Assembly: GCA_947462255.1 (NCBI GenBank)
Contig: CANHOA010000001.1
Span: forward strand, 62,001 to 126,000
Length of the DNA stretch: 64,000 nucleotides
Direction: 5' to 3'
From: Flavobacteriales bacterium
GTDB taxonomy: Bacteria > Bacteroidota > Bacteroidia > Flavobacteriales_D > Crocinitomicaceae
A model generated the notes under the pieces. It worked only from the letters and a program-made list of their open reading frames with translations, was not told the DNA's origin and did no database searches. A program made the translations under genes and the position numbers. Shown piece by piece: positions 42,763 to 51,669 of this stretch (within the stretch, counting starts at the first letter, position 1; each line of letters opens with the position of its first letter).

Positions 42763-44574
42763 TTAATGTCCACTTGATGAAATTGAAAAATCAGTCAACC
42801 CTTGTTTCTTAAGGGTTCGTTCAACCAAAATAGCAAATAGTGCTAAATATGCAAAACAAATAACAGGAATAAAATAGGATGCTTGAATTCCAATTAAGTC
42901 AGCTAACTTACCTTGAATTGGGGGGATTATACCTCCCCCTAAAATCATCATTATTAAAAAGGCTGAGCCTTGAGATGTATATTTTCCTAATCCAGCAATG
43001 GATAGAGTAAATATACAAGGCCAAAGAATTGAACAAAACAATCCACCACTTAAAAAGGCAAAAACAGCAATGTTTCCTGTTGAAAATATACCTATCAGCA
43101 TTGCAAAGGCACCTAAAACTCCAAATACAAGAAGTGATTTTGCTGGTTTATCGCCAACAAAATAGAATGCAATTATCTGTATTATCACACAAATTATATA
43201 ATAATAAAGTTGACTAACATCATACTTAGCAATTGTATTGGTAAGTAAAATAACACCAAACGCTATTAATGGAATAAGGAATGTTAGTAGTTTTTTTGTC
43301 GTTGATTTAAAATTAAATGCACTTATAGCACCTGCCCATCTTCCAATCATTAAGCTACCCCAATACATGGAAATATATGGTGCGATTTCAGATGATTTTT
43401 TTCCTCCAAATTGAGCTTGTTTTAATAGTTCACCCAAATTTGATCCAATTGCAACCTCAACTCCAACATAAATAAAAATAGCAAGCATACCCAAAACTAA
43501 CTGAGGATAGCGCATCGCTCCCCACCCATCAGGATTACTGCTTGCCGCGATATTTGTAAATAATAAACTGCCAATTACTACGGCGAGCGCAATAAACAAC
43601 CACATCATTCTTGTTTTTTCTAGCGGTTGCTTTAGGTTTTTTATCTTAAGTTGAATTGATTTAGAATTGGTTTGACTTATGCTAATTTTACGATTAGTGT
43701 CCTTAAACAGTAGGCTGTCAACTTGTTGAGATTTTTCAGTAGGTGCAATAATAATATTTAATGAATCAACTCGAGCGTTAATTGCCCCTAATTTATTTTC
43801 ATATTGCACGATTTGTTTTGCTTCTTTTGAACTATAGCTTGAAAAAACAGGCGTGAAAATTACGATTAACAAACCTGTCATTATCAATAAACTTCTCAAA
43901 GCTTTTTTTGAGGGCTCAAATTTTTCATCAATTACTCCACTCGGAACTGCCTTAGAAAGTCCAAAAATAGCAGCCGCTGCGATGAATAAGATTCCAACAA
44001 CAGCATATAGAATGATCACTTTTATTAAATCTAATTGTTCAATCATTTCATCTGTAACCGCTGCAGAAGAGCCAAATAGTGCAAATGCTACAATGAGAGG
44101 CCCAATCATAGTTCCAAAAGAATTAACTCCACCTCCTAAGTTCACTCTTGTAGAACCTGTCGCTGGATCTCCTAATGAAATTGCAAAAGGATTGGCAGCA
44201 GTCTGCTGCAAAGAAAAGCCCAAAGCAACTATAAACAAGCCAATAAGCATACCCGAAAATGTATTTCCATATACTGCAAATATCATAGCGGTTGCGCCTA
44301 AAGCGGAAAATAATAATCCAAAAACAATACTTTTTTTATACCCCCATTTTCCAACAAAATCTTTTCCTGAAATAGAGCCCAGAATAAATAAAAATAAAGC
44401 CCCTAAATAATAGGCGCCATAGAAGGCAAAGTCTACCAATTGACTTTGAAATTGATCTAAATGAAAATAACTTTTGCAAAAAGGGATAAAAACACTATTT
44501 CCTGCAGCTATAAATCCCCAAAAAAAGAAAACGATTGTAAGTGTGCCTAACGCACTAAAATTTGTTTTTTTCAC
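42763..44574 (-). CDS. Sugar MFS transporter, FucP-like with internal insert
   Basis: A 603-residue inner-membrane sugar:proton symporter of the FucP/glucose-galactose type ([49 protein letters not shown]). It starts with GTG at 44574. The family is usually 400-450 residues; here the link between TM6 and TM7 carries two extra membrane helices (about 227-246 and 324-343) flanking a hydrophilic stretch of about 75 residues, which should face the periplasm. It probably imports glucose released by the GH3 enzyme. The regulator gene follows 14 bases later. Confidence 0.9.
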   Translation of the reverse strand: MKKTNFSALGTLTIVFFFWGFIAAGNSVFIPFCKSYFHLDQFQSQLVDFAFYGAYYLGALFLFILGSISGKDFVGKWGYKKSIVFGLLFSALGATAMIFAVYGNTFSGMLIGLFIVALGFSLQQTAANPFAISLGDPATGSTRVNLGGGVNSFGTMIGPLIVAFALFGSSAAVTDEMIEQLDLIKVIILYAVVGILFIAAAAIFGLSKAVPSGVIDEKFEPSKKALRSLLIMTGLLIVIFTPVFSSYSSKEAKQIVQYENKLGAINARVDSLNIIIAPTEKSQQVDSLLFKDTNRKISISQTNSKSIQLKIKNLKQPLEKTRMMWLFIALAVVIGSLLFTNIAASSNPDGWGAMRYPQLVLGMLAIFIYVGVEVAIGSNLGELLKQAQFGGKKSSEIAPYISMYWGSLMIGRWAGAISAFNFKSTTKKLLTFLIPLIAFGVILLTNTIAKYDVSQLYYYIICVIIQIIAFYFVGDKPAKSLLVFGVLGAFAMLIGIFSTGNIAVFAFLSGGLFCSILWPCIFTLSIAGLGKYTSQGSAFLIMMILGGGIIPPIQGKLADLIGIQASYFIPVICFAYLALFAILVERTLKKQGLTDFSISSSGH

Positions 44575-44590
44575 CCTTATTAATTTTAAA

Positions 44591-44611
44591 TAATTGTCGA
44601 AAATACAATAA
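44591..44611 (-). promoter_or_regulatory. Putative operator over the sugar-transporter promoter
   Basis: Plus-strand TAATTGT-N7-ACAATAA differs at one base from the susC element. Its 7-base spacer and the first base after it (44598-44605) read TATTTTCG on the minus strand, a near-match to TAnnTTTG. The candidate -7 element is therefore enclosed by the repeat, 23 bases before the GTG start, as expected for a repressor site. Confidence 0.45.
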
Positions 44612-44710
44612 TTAAAATTGCTCCGCTCTTTTTAAAAATAAATTTTGATAAAAAACCGCTTTTCAAAACTAACTATAAGCAGTCAAAATCTAGTGTAGGA
44701 AAAGGTAAGA

Positions 44711-46669
44711 TTAACCCGCTTGAATAAATGACGAAGTAGACGAATGCGTAATGCTAACTAGTTTCTCGATGGTTTTTATAATTGCCGCTACATCAAATCC
44801 ACATTCATCCCACAATTCTTCTTGAGTACCATGATGAATATATTCATCTGGAATACCAAGTCTCACAACTTCTGATTGATACTTTTGGTCGACCATAAAT
44901 TCAATGATTGCTGAACCGAAACCACCCATGATGCAGCCATCTTCTATAGTTATGATTTTTTTAAACTTACTAAAAATCTCATGTAGCAACATTTCATCCA
45001 AAGGCTTTACAAAACGCATGTCGTAATGAGCAATAGAAATACCAGAATCGCTCATTTTAGCTATTGCTTCTTGAGCAAAATTTCCTGGGTGCCCAATAGA
45101 AAGTATGGCAATATCTTCACCATTTGTGATTTTTCTACCTTTCCCAGTTTTAATTTCTTTGAAGGGCGTTTTCCAATCCAACATCACACCATTTCCTCTA
45201 GGATAGCGAATAGTGAATGGGCCTTTATCCTCTAGTTGAGCAGAGAACATTAAATTTCTTAATTCTTCCTCGTTCATGGGGGCTGAAACTACCATATTTG
45301 GAATACAACGCATATAAGCCAAATCATATGCCCCATGATGAGTAGCTCCATCTGCTCCAACTAATCCACCTCGGTCTAAGCAAAAAATAACATTAAGATT
45401 TTGAAGTGCAACATCATGAATTACCTGGTCATAGGCCCGTTGCATGAATGATGAATAGATATTGCAAAAAGGAACAAGACCTTGAGTTGCCATTCCAGCA
45501 CTAAATGTTACTGCGTGTTGTTCAGCTATACCAACATCAAAACTTCTTTCTGGCATGGCTTTCATCATAATATTTAATGACGAGCCCGATGGCATAGCGG
45601 GCGTTACGCCAACTATTTTTTTATTTTTTTCCGCTAGTTCGACAATCGTATGGCCAAAAACATCCTGATATTTAGGTGCTTGTGGTGACTTTGGGATTAT
45701 TTTAACAATTTCACCTGTTTCTTTATTAAATATTCCAGGAGCGTGCCATTTAGTTGGATCGCCCTCTTCCGAAAACTTGTATCCTGCACCTTTTCTAGTT
45801 ATACAATGTAATATTTTTGGGCCTGGGATATCTTTTAAATCTTCTAGTACTTTTACTAAACTCGTTACATCATGGCCGTCAACTGGGCCAAAATACCGAA
45901 AATTTAAGGCTTCAAACAAGTTACTTTGTTTTAAAAGACTTCCTTTTAATGCATTAGAAACTTTAGAAGCAATAGATTGTGCATCAGGGCCAAAAGCTGA
46001 AATTTTACCTAATAATTTCCATACCTCATCTTTAACTTTATTGTACGTATGAGATGTAGTAATATCAGTTAGGTATTCTTTTAACGCGCCAACATTCGGG
46101 TCAATTGACATGCAATTGTCATTCAATATCACTAATAAATTTGCGTCTTTTTCAAAACCCGCATGATTCATTCCTTCAAATGCTAATCCCGCAGTCATAG
46201 CGCCATCTCCAATTACAGCAATGTGCTGCATTTCCTTTAAACCTTGTATTCTATTAGCCACAGCCATTCCTAAGGCTGCAGAAATGGAGGTAGAAGAATG
46301 CCCAACACCAAAAGTATCATACTCACTCTCTGATCTTTTGGGAAATCCAGAAATCCCCCCTTTTAGTCGATTGGTATGAAAGTTTTCTCTTCGGCCAGTT
46401 AATATTTTATGCCCATAAGCTTGATGACCTACATCCCAAACCAACTGATCCTCGGGTGTATTAAAAACATAGTGTAAGGCAACAGATAACTCCACAACGC
46501 CAAGACTAGCGCCAAAATGACTGTTGCCTATTTCAGAAATAACATCAACAATATATTGCCTTAATTCATCAGAAACTTGAATAAGGTCATCTGATTTAAA
46601 AAGTTTTCTAAGGTCGTCAGGGTTTTTAATTTGACTTAAAAATGGCCCAGGGATATGTTTATTACTCAT
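44711..46669 (-). CDS. dxs: 1-deoxy-D-xylulose-5-phosphate synthase
   Basis: DXS condenses pyruvate and glyceraldehyde-3-P with thiamine diphosphate, starting the MEP isoprenoid pathway. The 652-residue length is normal. Motifs are DVGHQAYGHKILTGRR, the ThDP/Mg site GDGAMTAGLAFEGMNHAG...LNDN, the Glu-containing GIAEQHAVTFSAGMA and LDRGGLVGADGATHHGAYDL. It has a good promoter immediately upstream and is divergent from cyoE. Its product also feeds the isoprenoid tail used by CyoE for heme O, a loose functional link. Confidence 0.98.
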   Translation of the reverse strand: MSNKHIPGPFLSQIKNPDDLRKLFKSDDLIQVSDELRQYIVDVISEIGNSHFGASLGVVELSVALHYVFNTPEDQLVWDVGHQAYGHKILTGRRENFHTNRLKGGISGFPKRSESEYDTFGVGHSSTSISAALGMAVANRIQGLKEMQHIAVIGDGAMTAGLAFEGMNHAGFEKDANLLVILNDNCMSIDPNVGALKEYLTDITTSHTYNKVKDEVWKLLGKISAFGPDAQSIASKVSNALKGSLLKQSNLFEALNFRYFGPVDGHDVTSLVKVLEDLKDIPGPKILHCITRKGAGYKFSEEGDPTKWHAPGIFNKETGEIVKIIPKSPQAPKYQDVFGHTIVELAEKNKKIVGVTPAMPSGSSLNIMMKAMPERSFDVGIAEQHAVTFSAGMATQGLVPFCNIYSSFMQRAYDQVIHDVALQNLNVIFCLDRGGLVGADGATHHGAYDLAYMRCIPNMVVSAPMNEEELRNLMFSAQLEDKGPFTIRYPRGNGVMLDWKTPFKEIKTGKGRKITNGEDIAILSIGHPGNFAQEAIAKMSDSGISIAHYDMRFVKPLDEMLLHEIFSKFKKIITIEDGCIMGGFGSAIIEFMVDQKYQSEVVRLGIPDEYIHHGTQEELWDECGFDVAAIIKTIEKLVSITHSSTSSFIQAG

Positions 46670-46679
46670 TGTTGAATAC

Positions 46680-46712
46680 CAAAATTAATCTTTTTTATAA
46701 TCACTAAACAAA
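46680..46712 (-). promoter_or_regulatory. Promoter of dxs
   Basis: On the minus strand TTTG at 46709-46712 and TAATTTTG at 46680-46687 are 21 bases apart. The ATG at 46669 follows after 10 bases, giving a very short leader. Confidence 0.55.
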
Positions 46713-46779
46713 GATTAATGCGCTTTGTTTGATTTTTTTTTTAAATAACCTTAATTGAAAAATTTGGATCAAAAATAAC

Positions 46780-46787
46780 TAATTTTG
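46780..46787 (+). promoter_or_regulatory. -7 element abutting cyoE start
   Basis: TAATTTTG on the plus strand, 6 bases before the ATG at 46794; TTG at 46755-46757 is a possible -33 contact (22-base spacer). An in-frame TTG at 46785 lies inside the element and so is unlikely to be the start. Confidence 0.5.
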
Positions 46788-46793
46788 TCGCCA

Positions 46794-47663
46794 ATGGAAG
46801 AATTACTACCGAAGCCCTCAATCTTAAAAATTTATTTAGTCTTTACCAAATTTAGACTTTCATTTTTGGTTATAGTCTCTGCGCTTTCAGGCTATTTATT
46901 TGTAGGTGGTAAAAATGGAATGGAAATATTATTCTTAATGCTCGGCGGAACTCTTGTAACAGCGGCATCAAACGGCGCAAATCAACTATGGGAATGCGAA
47001 ATTGACAAGAAAATGTTGCGGACCTCAAAGCGACCATTGCCTATGGGTTGGATGAGTAAAAAGGAAGCCTTCATAATATGTTGTGTGTCTCTAATTGTTG
47101 GAGAATTTTTCCTAATGAATATTAATGTAAAAAGTGCTCTGCTCGGACTTGGCGCTTTTTTAATCTATGTTTTTATTTACACTCCGATGAAGCAAAAAAC
47201 TTCATGGGCGGTTTTTATTGGAGCAATACCTGGTGCTGTACCCCCATTCTTAGGCGCTATTGCTGCAACAAATGAATTTGGTTTTGTGCCGGGGCTTCTT
47301 TTCTTTATCCAATTTACCTGGCAATTCCCTCACTTTTGGGCAATTGCATGGGTATTGCATGAAGATTATCAAAAAGCAGGATTCTTTCTATTGCCGTCAA
47401 GTACTGGCAAGACTAAAAACTCCGCTTTTCAAATTGCCGCTTATTCGTTAGCACTAATTCCCTTTAGTTTAGCGCCTTGGTACTATAATTTAACTGGAAA
47501 CACAACATTAATTGTGGCCAGTGCACTAGGAGCTGCATTTTTCTTCTTAGCCTATCGTCTATTTCATAGTTGCAATGATTCAGACGCACGTAAACTTATG
47601 TTCGCATCGTTTGTTTATTTACCAATCATTCAGTTCACTTATGTTTTTGATAAGTTATTATAA
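46794..47663 (+). CDS. cyoE: Protoheme IX farnesyltransferase (heme O synthase)
   Basis: A 289-residue polytopic UbiA-family prenyltransferase that attaches a farnesyl group to heme b for the terminal oxidase. The prenyl-diphosphate site is NQLWECEIDKKMLRTSKRPLP, with Glu in place of the first Asp as is common in Bacteroidota; the second acidic region is VLHEDYQKAGF. About eight or nine membrane helices are visible. It leads a cytochrome oxidase cluster; the subunit III gene follows 18 bases later. Confidence 0.95.
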   Translation: MEELLPKPSILKIYLVFTKFRLSFLVIVSALSGYLFVGGKNGMEILFLMLGGTLVTAASNGANQLWECEIDKKMLRTSKRPLPMGWMSKKEAFIICCVSLIVGEFFLMNINVKSALLGLGAFLIYVFIYTPMKQKTSWAVFIGAIPGAVPPFLGAIAATNEFGFVPGLLFFIQFTWQFPHFWAIAWVLHEDYQKAGFFLLPSSTGKTKNSAFQIAAYSLALIPFSLAPWYYNLTGNTTLIVASALGAAFFFLAYRLFHSCNDSDARKLMFASFVYLPIIQFTYVFDKLL

Positions 47664-47681
47664 AATTTAAATTAATTAGTC

Positions 47682-48731
47682 ATGGATTATTCAAAAGAAT
47701 TGCGGCCAGAAGTGCGAAAAAAAATGAAATTGAACTTGGTCTATATTATAGCGTTTAGTGTAACGATGTTGTTTGCTGGGTTAACTTCGGCTTACATCGT
47801 AAGTATGGGAGCGGGGTTTTGGCTTAAATTTTCATTGCCTAAGGCTTTTTACTGGAGCACCTTATCTATTGGCTTGAGCAGTGTAAGTTTTATTATTTCT
47901 GTAATGGCTGTCAAAAAAAATAAAGCTGTTCTTCAGAAATATGCTATTTTAACTACGCTGTTTTTTGGAGTACTATTTATTGTTTTTCAATTTCGCGGGT
48001 TCAATAAATTAATTGAAAGAGGGATTCATCCAGCGAGAAACTATATTATGGTTACAGATGGTCGCTATGGAGACTATTTTGAAATCAAGTACAAAGGAGA
48101 ATTTATTGAAGTCGATGGTAACGATTACAAAATAAAGGGGCGAATAATGAGTGACAATGAATTTGAGGCGCTTCAGGACTTTACAAAACAATTTATTAAT
48201 CCTTCCCAAAAAAAGGCACTCTATGTTACGGAAAATTTAGATTTCGAAGTATATTTAAATGATAATCCCCTCTTATTAAAATCGAATCATTTTTATCTTA
48301 ATGACAGCATTCAAATGCAGCATGTAGACGAAATTCGTTTAGGTGATTTAGCGATTAATATTAGGGACAAAAGAGGTGATTTTTTTGCCCGCGGCACCTA
48401 TGGTAAGGACTTTACGATCTATTTTAAGGGTAAGGCCCTTGGTTATAAGAATAGGCAATTAGTGTACAAAAACCGAGTTTTGTCGCCTTCCTTGCAAATA
48501 AAAGCGGCAGAAGCGGCTGATGCAGCAAGTTCATATTTATTTATCCTTACTTTCTTGCACGTACTGCATGTTATTGTGACCCTTGGCTTCTTAATTGCTG
48601 TTGTAATCAATTCATTATTAAATAGATATACATCCGAAAACTATCTACCTGTATTGACGACAGGTGTTTTTTGGCATTATTTAGGTTTTTTGTGGCTTTA
48701 TCTATTGCTATTTTTAGTTTTTATTCACTAA
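47682..48731 (+). CDS. Heme-copper oxidase subunit III-like protein with large internal insert
   Basis: A 349-residue protein. The ends match the first of the two subunit III genes found in flavobacteria: VTMLFAGLTSAYIVS and LSIGLSSVSFIIS at the N-terminus; FLHVLHVIVTLGFL, GVFWHYLGFLWLYLL at the C-terminus. Such proteins are usually about 195 residues. Here residues about 113-280, between membrane helices 3 and 4, form a hydrophilic beta-rich insert (DGRYGDYFEIKYKGEFIEVDG). It should face the periplasm. The reading frame is continuous, so this is not a frameshift artefact. It is part of the oxidase cluster. Confidence 0.87.
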   Translation: MDYSKELRPEVRKKMKLNLVYIIAFSVTMLFAGLTSAYIVSMGAGFWLKFSLPKAFYWSTLSIGLSSVSFIISVMAVKKNKAVLQKYAILTTLFFGVLFIVFQFRGFNKLIERGIHPARNYIMVTDGRYGDYFEIKYKGEFIEVDGNDYKIKGRIMSDNEFEALQDFTKQFINPSQKKALYVTENLDFEVYLNDNPLLLKSNHFYLNDSIQMQHVDEIRLGDLAINIRDKRGDFFARGTYGKDFTIYFKGKALGYKNRQLVYKNRVLSPSLQIKAAEAADAASSYLFILTFLHVLHVIVTLGFLIAVVINSLLNRYTSENYLPVLTTGVFWHYLGFLWLYLLLFLVFIH

Positions 48732-48752
48732 ATTTGCTGAAAAAATTTGGCA

Positions 48753-49946
48753 ATGGATGAACATTCAATAGAACTTGATTCGAAAACACTTTGGGGAGGA
48801 AAAGAGTCCCCATTTTCGACCAGTTATGGAAAATTAATGATGTGGTTTTTCTTGGTCTCTGATGCATTAACTTTTACCGGATTACTCATTGCTTATGGCT
48901 ATACACGTCATGCCGCCCAAGCTGCGTGGCCTATTGGAGAAGAAACATTTAATTCCATGCCTTTCTTAGGGCACGGTTATCCATTGTTATATGTTGCACT
49001 GATGACATTTATTTTAATTGTGTCTTCAGTAACTATGGTGTTAGCAGTTGAAGCGGGACATCGAATGGACAAGGCAGGTGTAACAAAATGGATGATTGCT
49101 ACCATAATTGGTGGGTTCTTTTTCGTTGGTTCACAGGCGTGGGAATGGAGCCATTTTATTCATGGTTCAGAATTTGGAAAAATAGAGTTGACAGATGGAT
49201 CTCAAGCAATTGTGAGGGGACATTTTGGCGAAATAGAAAACTTTACAGTATTGCAGGGCGGAACACACTTCAAGGCAAATCAAGTTATTAAGACAGATTT
49301 ATTACATCAGTTTCAGCATGCTGCTGAGACAGGTGGGTTGTATAGAAGTGAAGAAATGGTCAACAACCTACGAGAACAAAAGAATATAATTGCTAGCTTA
49401 AAAATGGATACGGCTGGCATTGAGGGGTCTGCACTGAAAGTTACTGCATTAAGAGCCAATTTGATTTCCCTTAAGAAACAATTAGAGGTAATTAAATCAA
49501 AACCTGTAACAAGTGGCGTAATTGTTTTGCATGATGGCTCAATCGCTAAAATTAATAAAGAAAGTGACGAGCATATGATGTTAATCACTAAGAAATCTGG
49601 GAGCAAATATGTGGTAGGCAAAGCTCCAATAGAAGGGAAGAATGCAGCAGACATGTATTATGAGTCCTTGCAGGAAGGCGTTCCGAATAAAGTGGTATAT
49701 GGTGCTAATTTGAAGCAAAATGAATATGGCCCTCAGCAATATGGTCAATTTTTCTTTTTTATTACTGGTTTTCATGGCTTTCACGTTTTCTCTGGAGTTG
49801 TCATTAATATCATTATTTGCATAGGTGTTGTTATGGGAACCTACCACAAAAGAGGTCATTACGAAATGGTTGAAAAAACAGGATTGTATTGGCATTTTGT
49901 TGATTTAGTTTGGGTTTTTGTTTTTACTTTTTTCTATCTACTTTAA
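48753..49946 (+). CDS. Cytochrome c oxidase subunit III
   Basis: A 397-residue subunit III; the ATG at 48753 is preferred to a TTG two codons earlier. Core motifs are TLWGGKESPFSTSYGKLMMWFFL, MTFILIVSSVTMVLAVEAGHRM, GSQAWEW, ITGFHGFHVFSGV and GLYWHFVDLVWVFVF (given in part as YWHFVDLVWVFVF). An insert of about 185 residues (139-325) lies between helices, with a probable coiled coil near 220-250. Inserts in this second subunit III are usual in Bacteroidota, though this one is at the long end. It supports the aa3/cbb-type heme-copper oxidase. Confidence 0.93.
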   Translation: MDEHSIELDSKTLWGGKESPFSTSYGKLMMWFFLVSDALTFTGLLIAYGYTRHAAQAAWPIGEETFNSMPFLGHGYPLLYVALMTFILIVSSVTMVLAVEAGHRMDKAGVTKWMIATIIGGFFFVGSQAWEWSHFIHGSEFGKIELTDGSQAIVRGHFGEIENFTVLQGGTHFKANQVIKTDLLHQFQHAAETGGLYRSEEMVNNLREQKNIIASLKMDTAGIEGSALKVTALRANLISLKKQLEVIKSKPVTSGVIVLHDGSIAKINKESDEHMMLITKKSGSKYVVGKAPIEGKNAADMYYESLQEGVPNKVVYGANLKQNEYGPQQYGQFFFFITGFHGFHVFSGVVINIIICIGVVMGTYHKRGHYEMVEKTGLYWHFVDLVWVFVFTFFYLL

Positions 49947-49955
49947 AATTATTTT

Positions 49956-50324
49956 ATGTTAAGAGACGATCTAATAGAATACTCACTTCACACTCATCAT
50001 TCTGAAGAGCACGGTAAAAAAATCCGAAAAAAAATATTCTTTGTAACAATCTTGCTAACGGCTATTACTGTTGGGGAGGTGATTTTAGGGGCTTTTATCC
50101 ATCAAAGCTCAAGCTTATGGCCACTCGTTAAATGGACTTTCGTAGCATTAACACTTTTAAAAGCTGGATATATCGTTATGGTATTCATGCATTTGGGGGA
50201 TGAGAAAAAATGGATGAGAAATGTAATTTTAATTCCTTATTTTATATTTGTTGCTTATCTAATATTTATCGCTATTTGGGAAGCATTGGAAGTAGGAAGT
50301 GCTATTGCCACATATGGTAATTAA
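49956..50324 (+). CDS. Cytochrome c oxidase subunit IV (CyoD-like)
   Basis: A 122-residue protein with three membrane helices, typical of the prokaryotic subunit IV family. Recognisable features are KIRKKIFFVTILLTAITVGEVILG, HQSSSLWPLVKWTFVALTLLKAGYIVMVFMHLGDEKK (the YIVMVFMHLGDE motif is characteristic). It stabilises the oxidase complex. It starts 9 bases after subunit III and ends 2 bases before the first SCO-like gene. Confidence 0.92.
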   Translation: MLRDDLIEYSLHTHHSEEHGKKIRKKIFFVTILLTAITVGEVILGAFIHQSSSLWPLVKWTFVALTLLKAGYIVMVFMHLGDEKKWMRNVILIPYFIFVAYLIFIAIWEALEVGSAIATYGN

Positions 50325-50326
50325 AT

Positions 50327-51001
50327 ATGTCTCAAAAAACAAATAAGCCTAAAAAGAAAGCAATTCTGGCGTTGATTCTTGTTTTTACCCCTGCTATCAT
50401 TTTAGTGTTTTTTTCTTCAATTGGCTGTGAACATAAATTTCAAAAGCTAGATGATTTTGGGGCTGTCAAGCCATTTACATTCATTGATGCGGAAAATAAT
50501 ACTAGAAATTCTTCTGAGTTTAAAAATGATATTGTTTTAATAACGACCATTCAAAATGATTGTCCTAATGCGTGTGCGATTTCACTTTGGCACTTAAATC
50601 AGTTGATTTATCAACATGTTCGAAAAAATGCTCATAAACAAATGAAGCAGGTTCGTATCATTTCCTTTTTAACGGATGGAAAAGGCGAGCCTCTTAAAAA
50701 CCTCAATGAAATAAAATTAGCTTTAAATGACCTTGCCGAAGGATATGACCCAAACCTTTGGATTCTAGCGAATGGAAATGCCCGCGAGATTTATAATATT
50801 TCTAATAACGGGCAGACACTTTTACAAAAAGGAGACAAGTATTTTGGAGGGGAAGCTTTCCAAGAATTAATGCTCTTAATCGATAAAACCGGACATCTAA
50901 GGATGGTTTTACCCGGCAATGAAGAGGGCTTGATCAGAAGGATGAAAGAAAATATTGCTCTGCTCCAAAAAGAATACGACAAATTAAAGAGTCAAAAATG
51001 A
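50327..51001 (+). CDS. SCO1/SenC-like protein lacking the conserved His
   Basis: A 224-residue membrane-anchored thioredoxin-fold protein (N-terminal helix about 12-30). The CxxxC copper/redox motif is NDCPNACA (Cys79 and Cys83). The third SCO ligand, a His expected in the GGxxHxxxxxLIDxxG region, is absent: the segment reads GGEAFQELMLLIDKTG. It may act as a thiol reductase rather than a copper carrier. It overlaps the next SCO gene by 4 bases (ATGA). Confidence 0.85.
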   Translation: MSQKTNKPKKKAILALILVFTPAIILVFFSSIGCEHKFQKLDDFGAVKPFTFIDAENNTRNSSEFKNDIVLITTIQNDCPNACAISLWHLNQLIYQHVRKNAHKQMKQVRIISFLTDGKGEPLKNLNEIKLALNDLAEGYDPNLWILANGNAREIYNISNNGQTLLQKGDKYFGGEAFQELMLLIDKTGHLRMVLPGNEEGLIRRMKENIALLQKEYDKLKSQK

Positions 51002-51669
51002 CACGATTAATTCTTTTAGTAATTACTTTGTCTTATTTGTTAGTTTCTTGCCTTGAAAACAAGCCCTTGCCACTTCCAAAACTAGGTAATTTTGATGTAA
51101 TCTACCATACTAAAAATGGCAAAGTATCAACTGACACCATCTACCCCAAAATACCTGTCTTTCATTATTTAAATGAAGATTCCGTTTTAGTATCAAATAA
51201 AGATTTCAATAATAAGGTTTGGATTGTGGAATTTTTCTTTGCGAAATGTCCAACGATATGCCCTGTAATGAATAATCAATTAAAAAAACTGGTGAATGAG
51301 ACCGAAAAATTAAAAAGTCATATTCAAGTGATATCATTCACAATCGACCCAAAAAATGATGGCCCTACTCAATTAAAAGAATATAAAATACGGAATAAGA
51401 TTACTGCAAAAAATTGGGTGTTCTTAACCGGTAATGAAGCTCAAACACATACACTAGGGATTAAAAACTTTTTAACCTTTGCCGGAAAAGATGAAGATGC
51501 CGCAGGCGGGTATGCACATTCTGGTTCATTTACCCTAGTTGATAAATCGGGATATGTTCGAGGTGTATATGCGGTTACTAATTACGATTTAACCGTCAAT
51601 AAGACAGAATACCAGCGCTTAGTAAATGATGTAAGAAACTTACTTAAATATGAATACCATGTCAACTAA
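50998..51669 (+). CDS. SCO family copper-delivery protein
   Basis: A 223-residue lipoprotein (lipobox VSC, Cys18) of the SCO1/SenC family, delivering copper to the CuA site of cytochrome oxidase. Copper ligands are CPTIC (Cys84 and Cys88) and His174 in GYAHSGSFTLVDKSG, all intact. It is the functional-looking member of the tandem SCO pair. Its 3' end overlaps the DUF420 gene by about 20 bases. Confidence 0.93.
   Translation: MTRLILLVITLSYLLVSCLENKPLPLPKLGNFDVIYHTKNGKVSTDTIYPKIPVFHYLNEDSVLVSNKDFNNKVWIVEFFFAKCPTICPVMNNQLKKLVNETEKLKSHIQVISFTIDPKNDGPTQLKEYKIRNKITAKNWVFLTGNEAQTHTLGIKNFLTFAGKDEDAAGGYAHSGSFTLVDKSGYVRGVYAVTNYDLTVNKTEYQRLVNDVRNLLKYEYHVN

Noticed and set aside
43853-44410. Long plus-strand open frame (185 codons) opposite the sugar transporter gene
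   Set aside because: It is antisense to a clear FucP-type transporter, has Pro/Asn/Lys-rich composition typical of the reverse of membrane-helix codons, and has no promoter or family signature.
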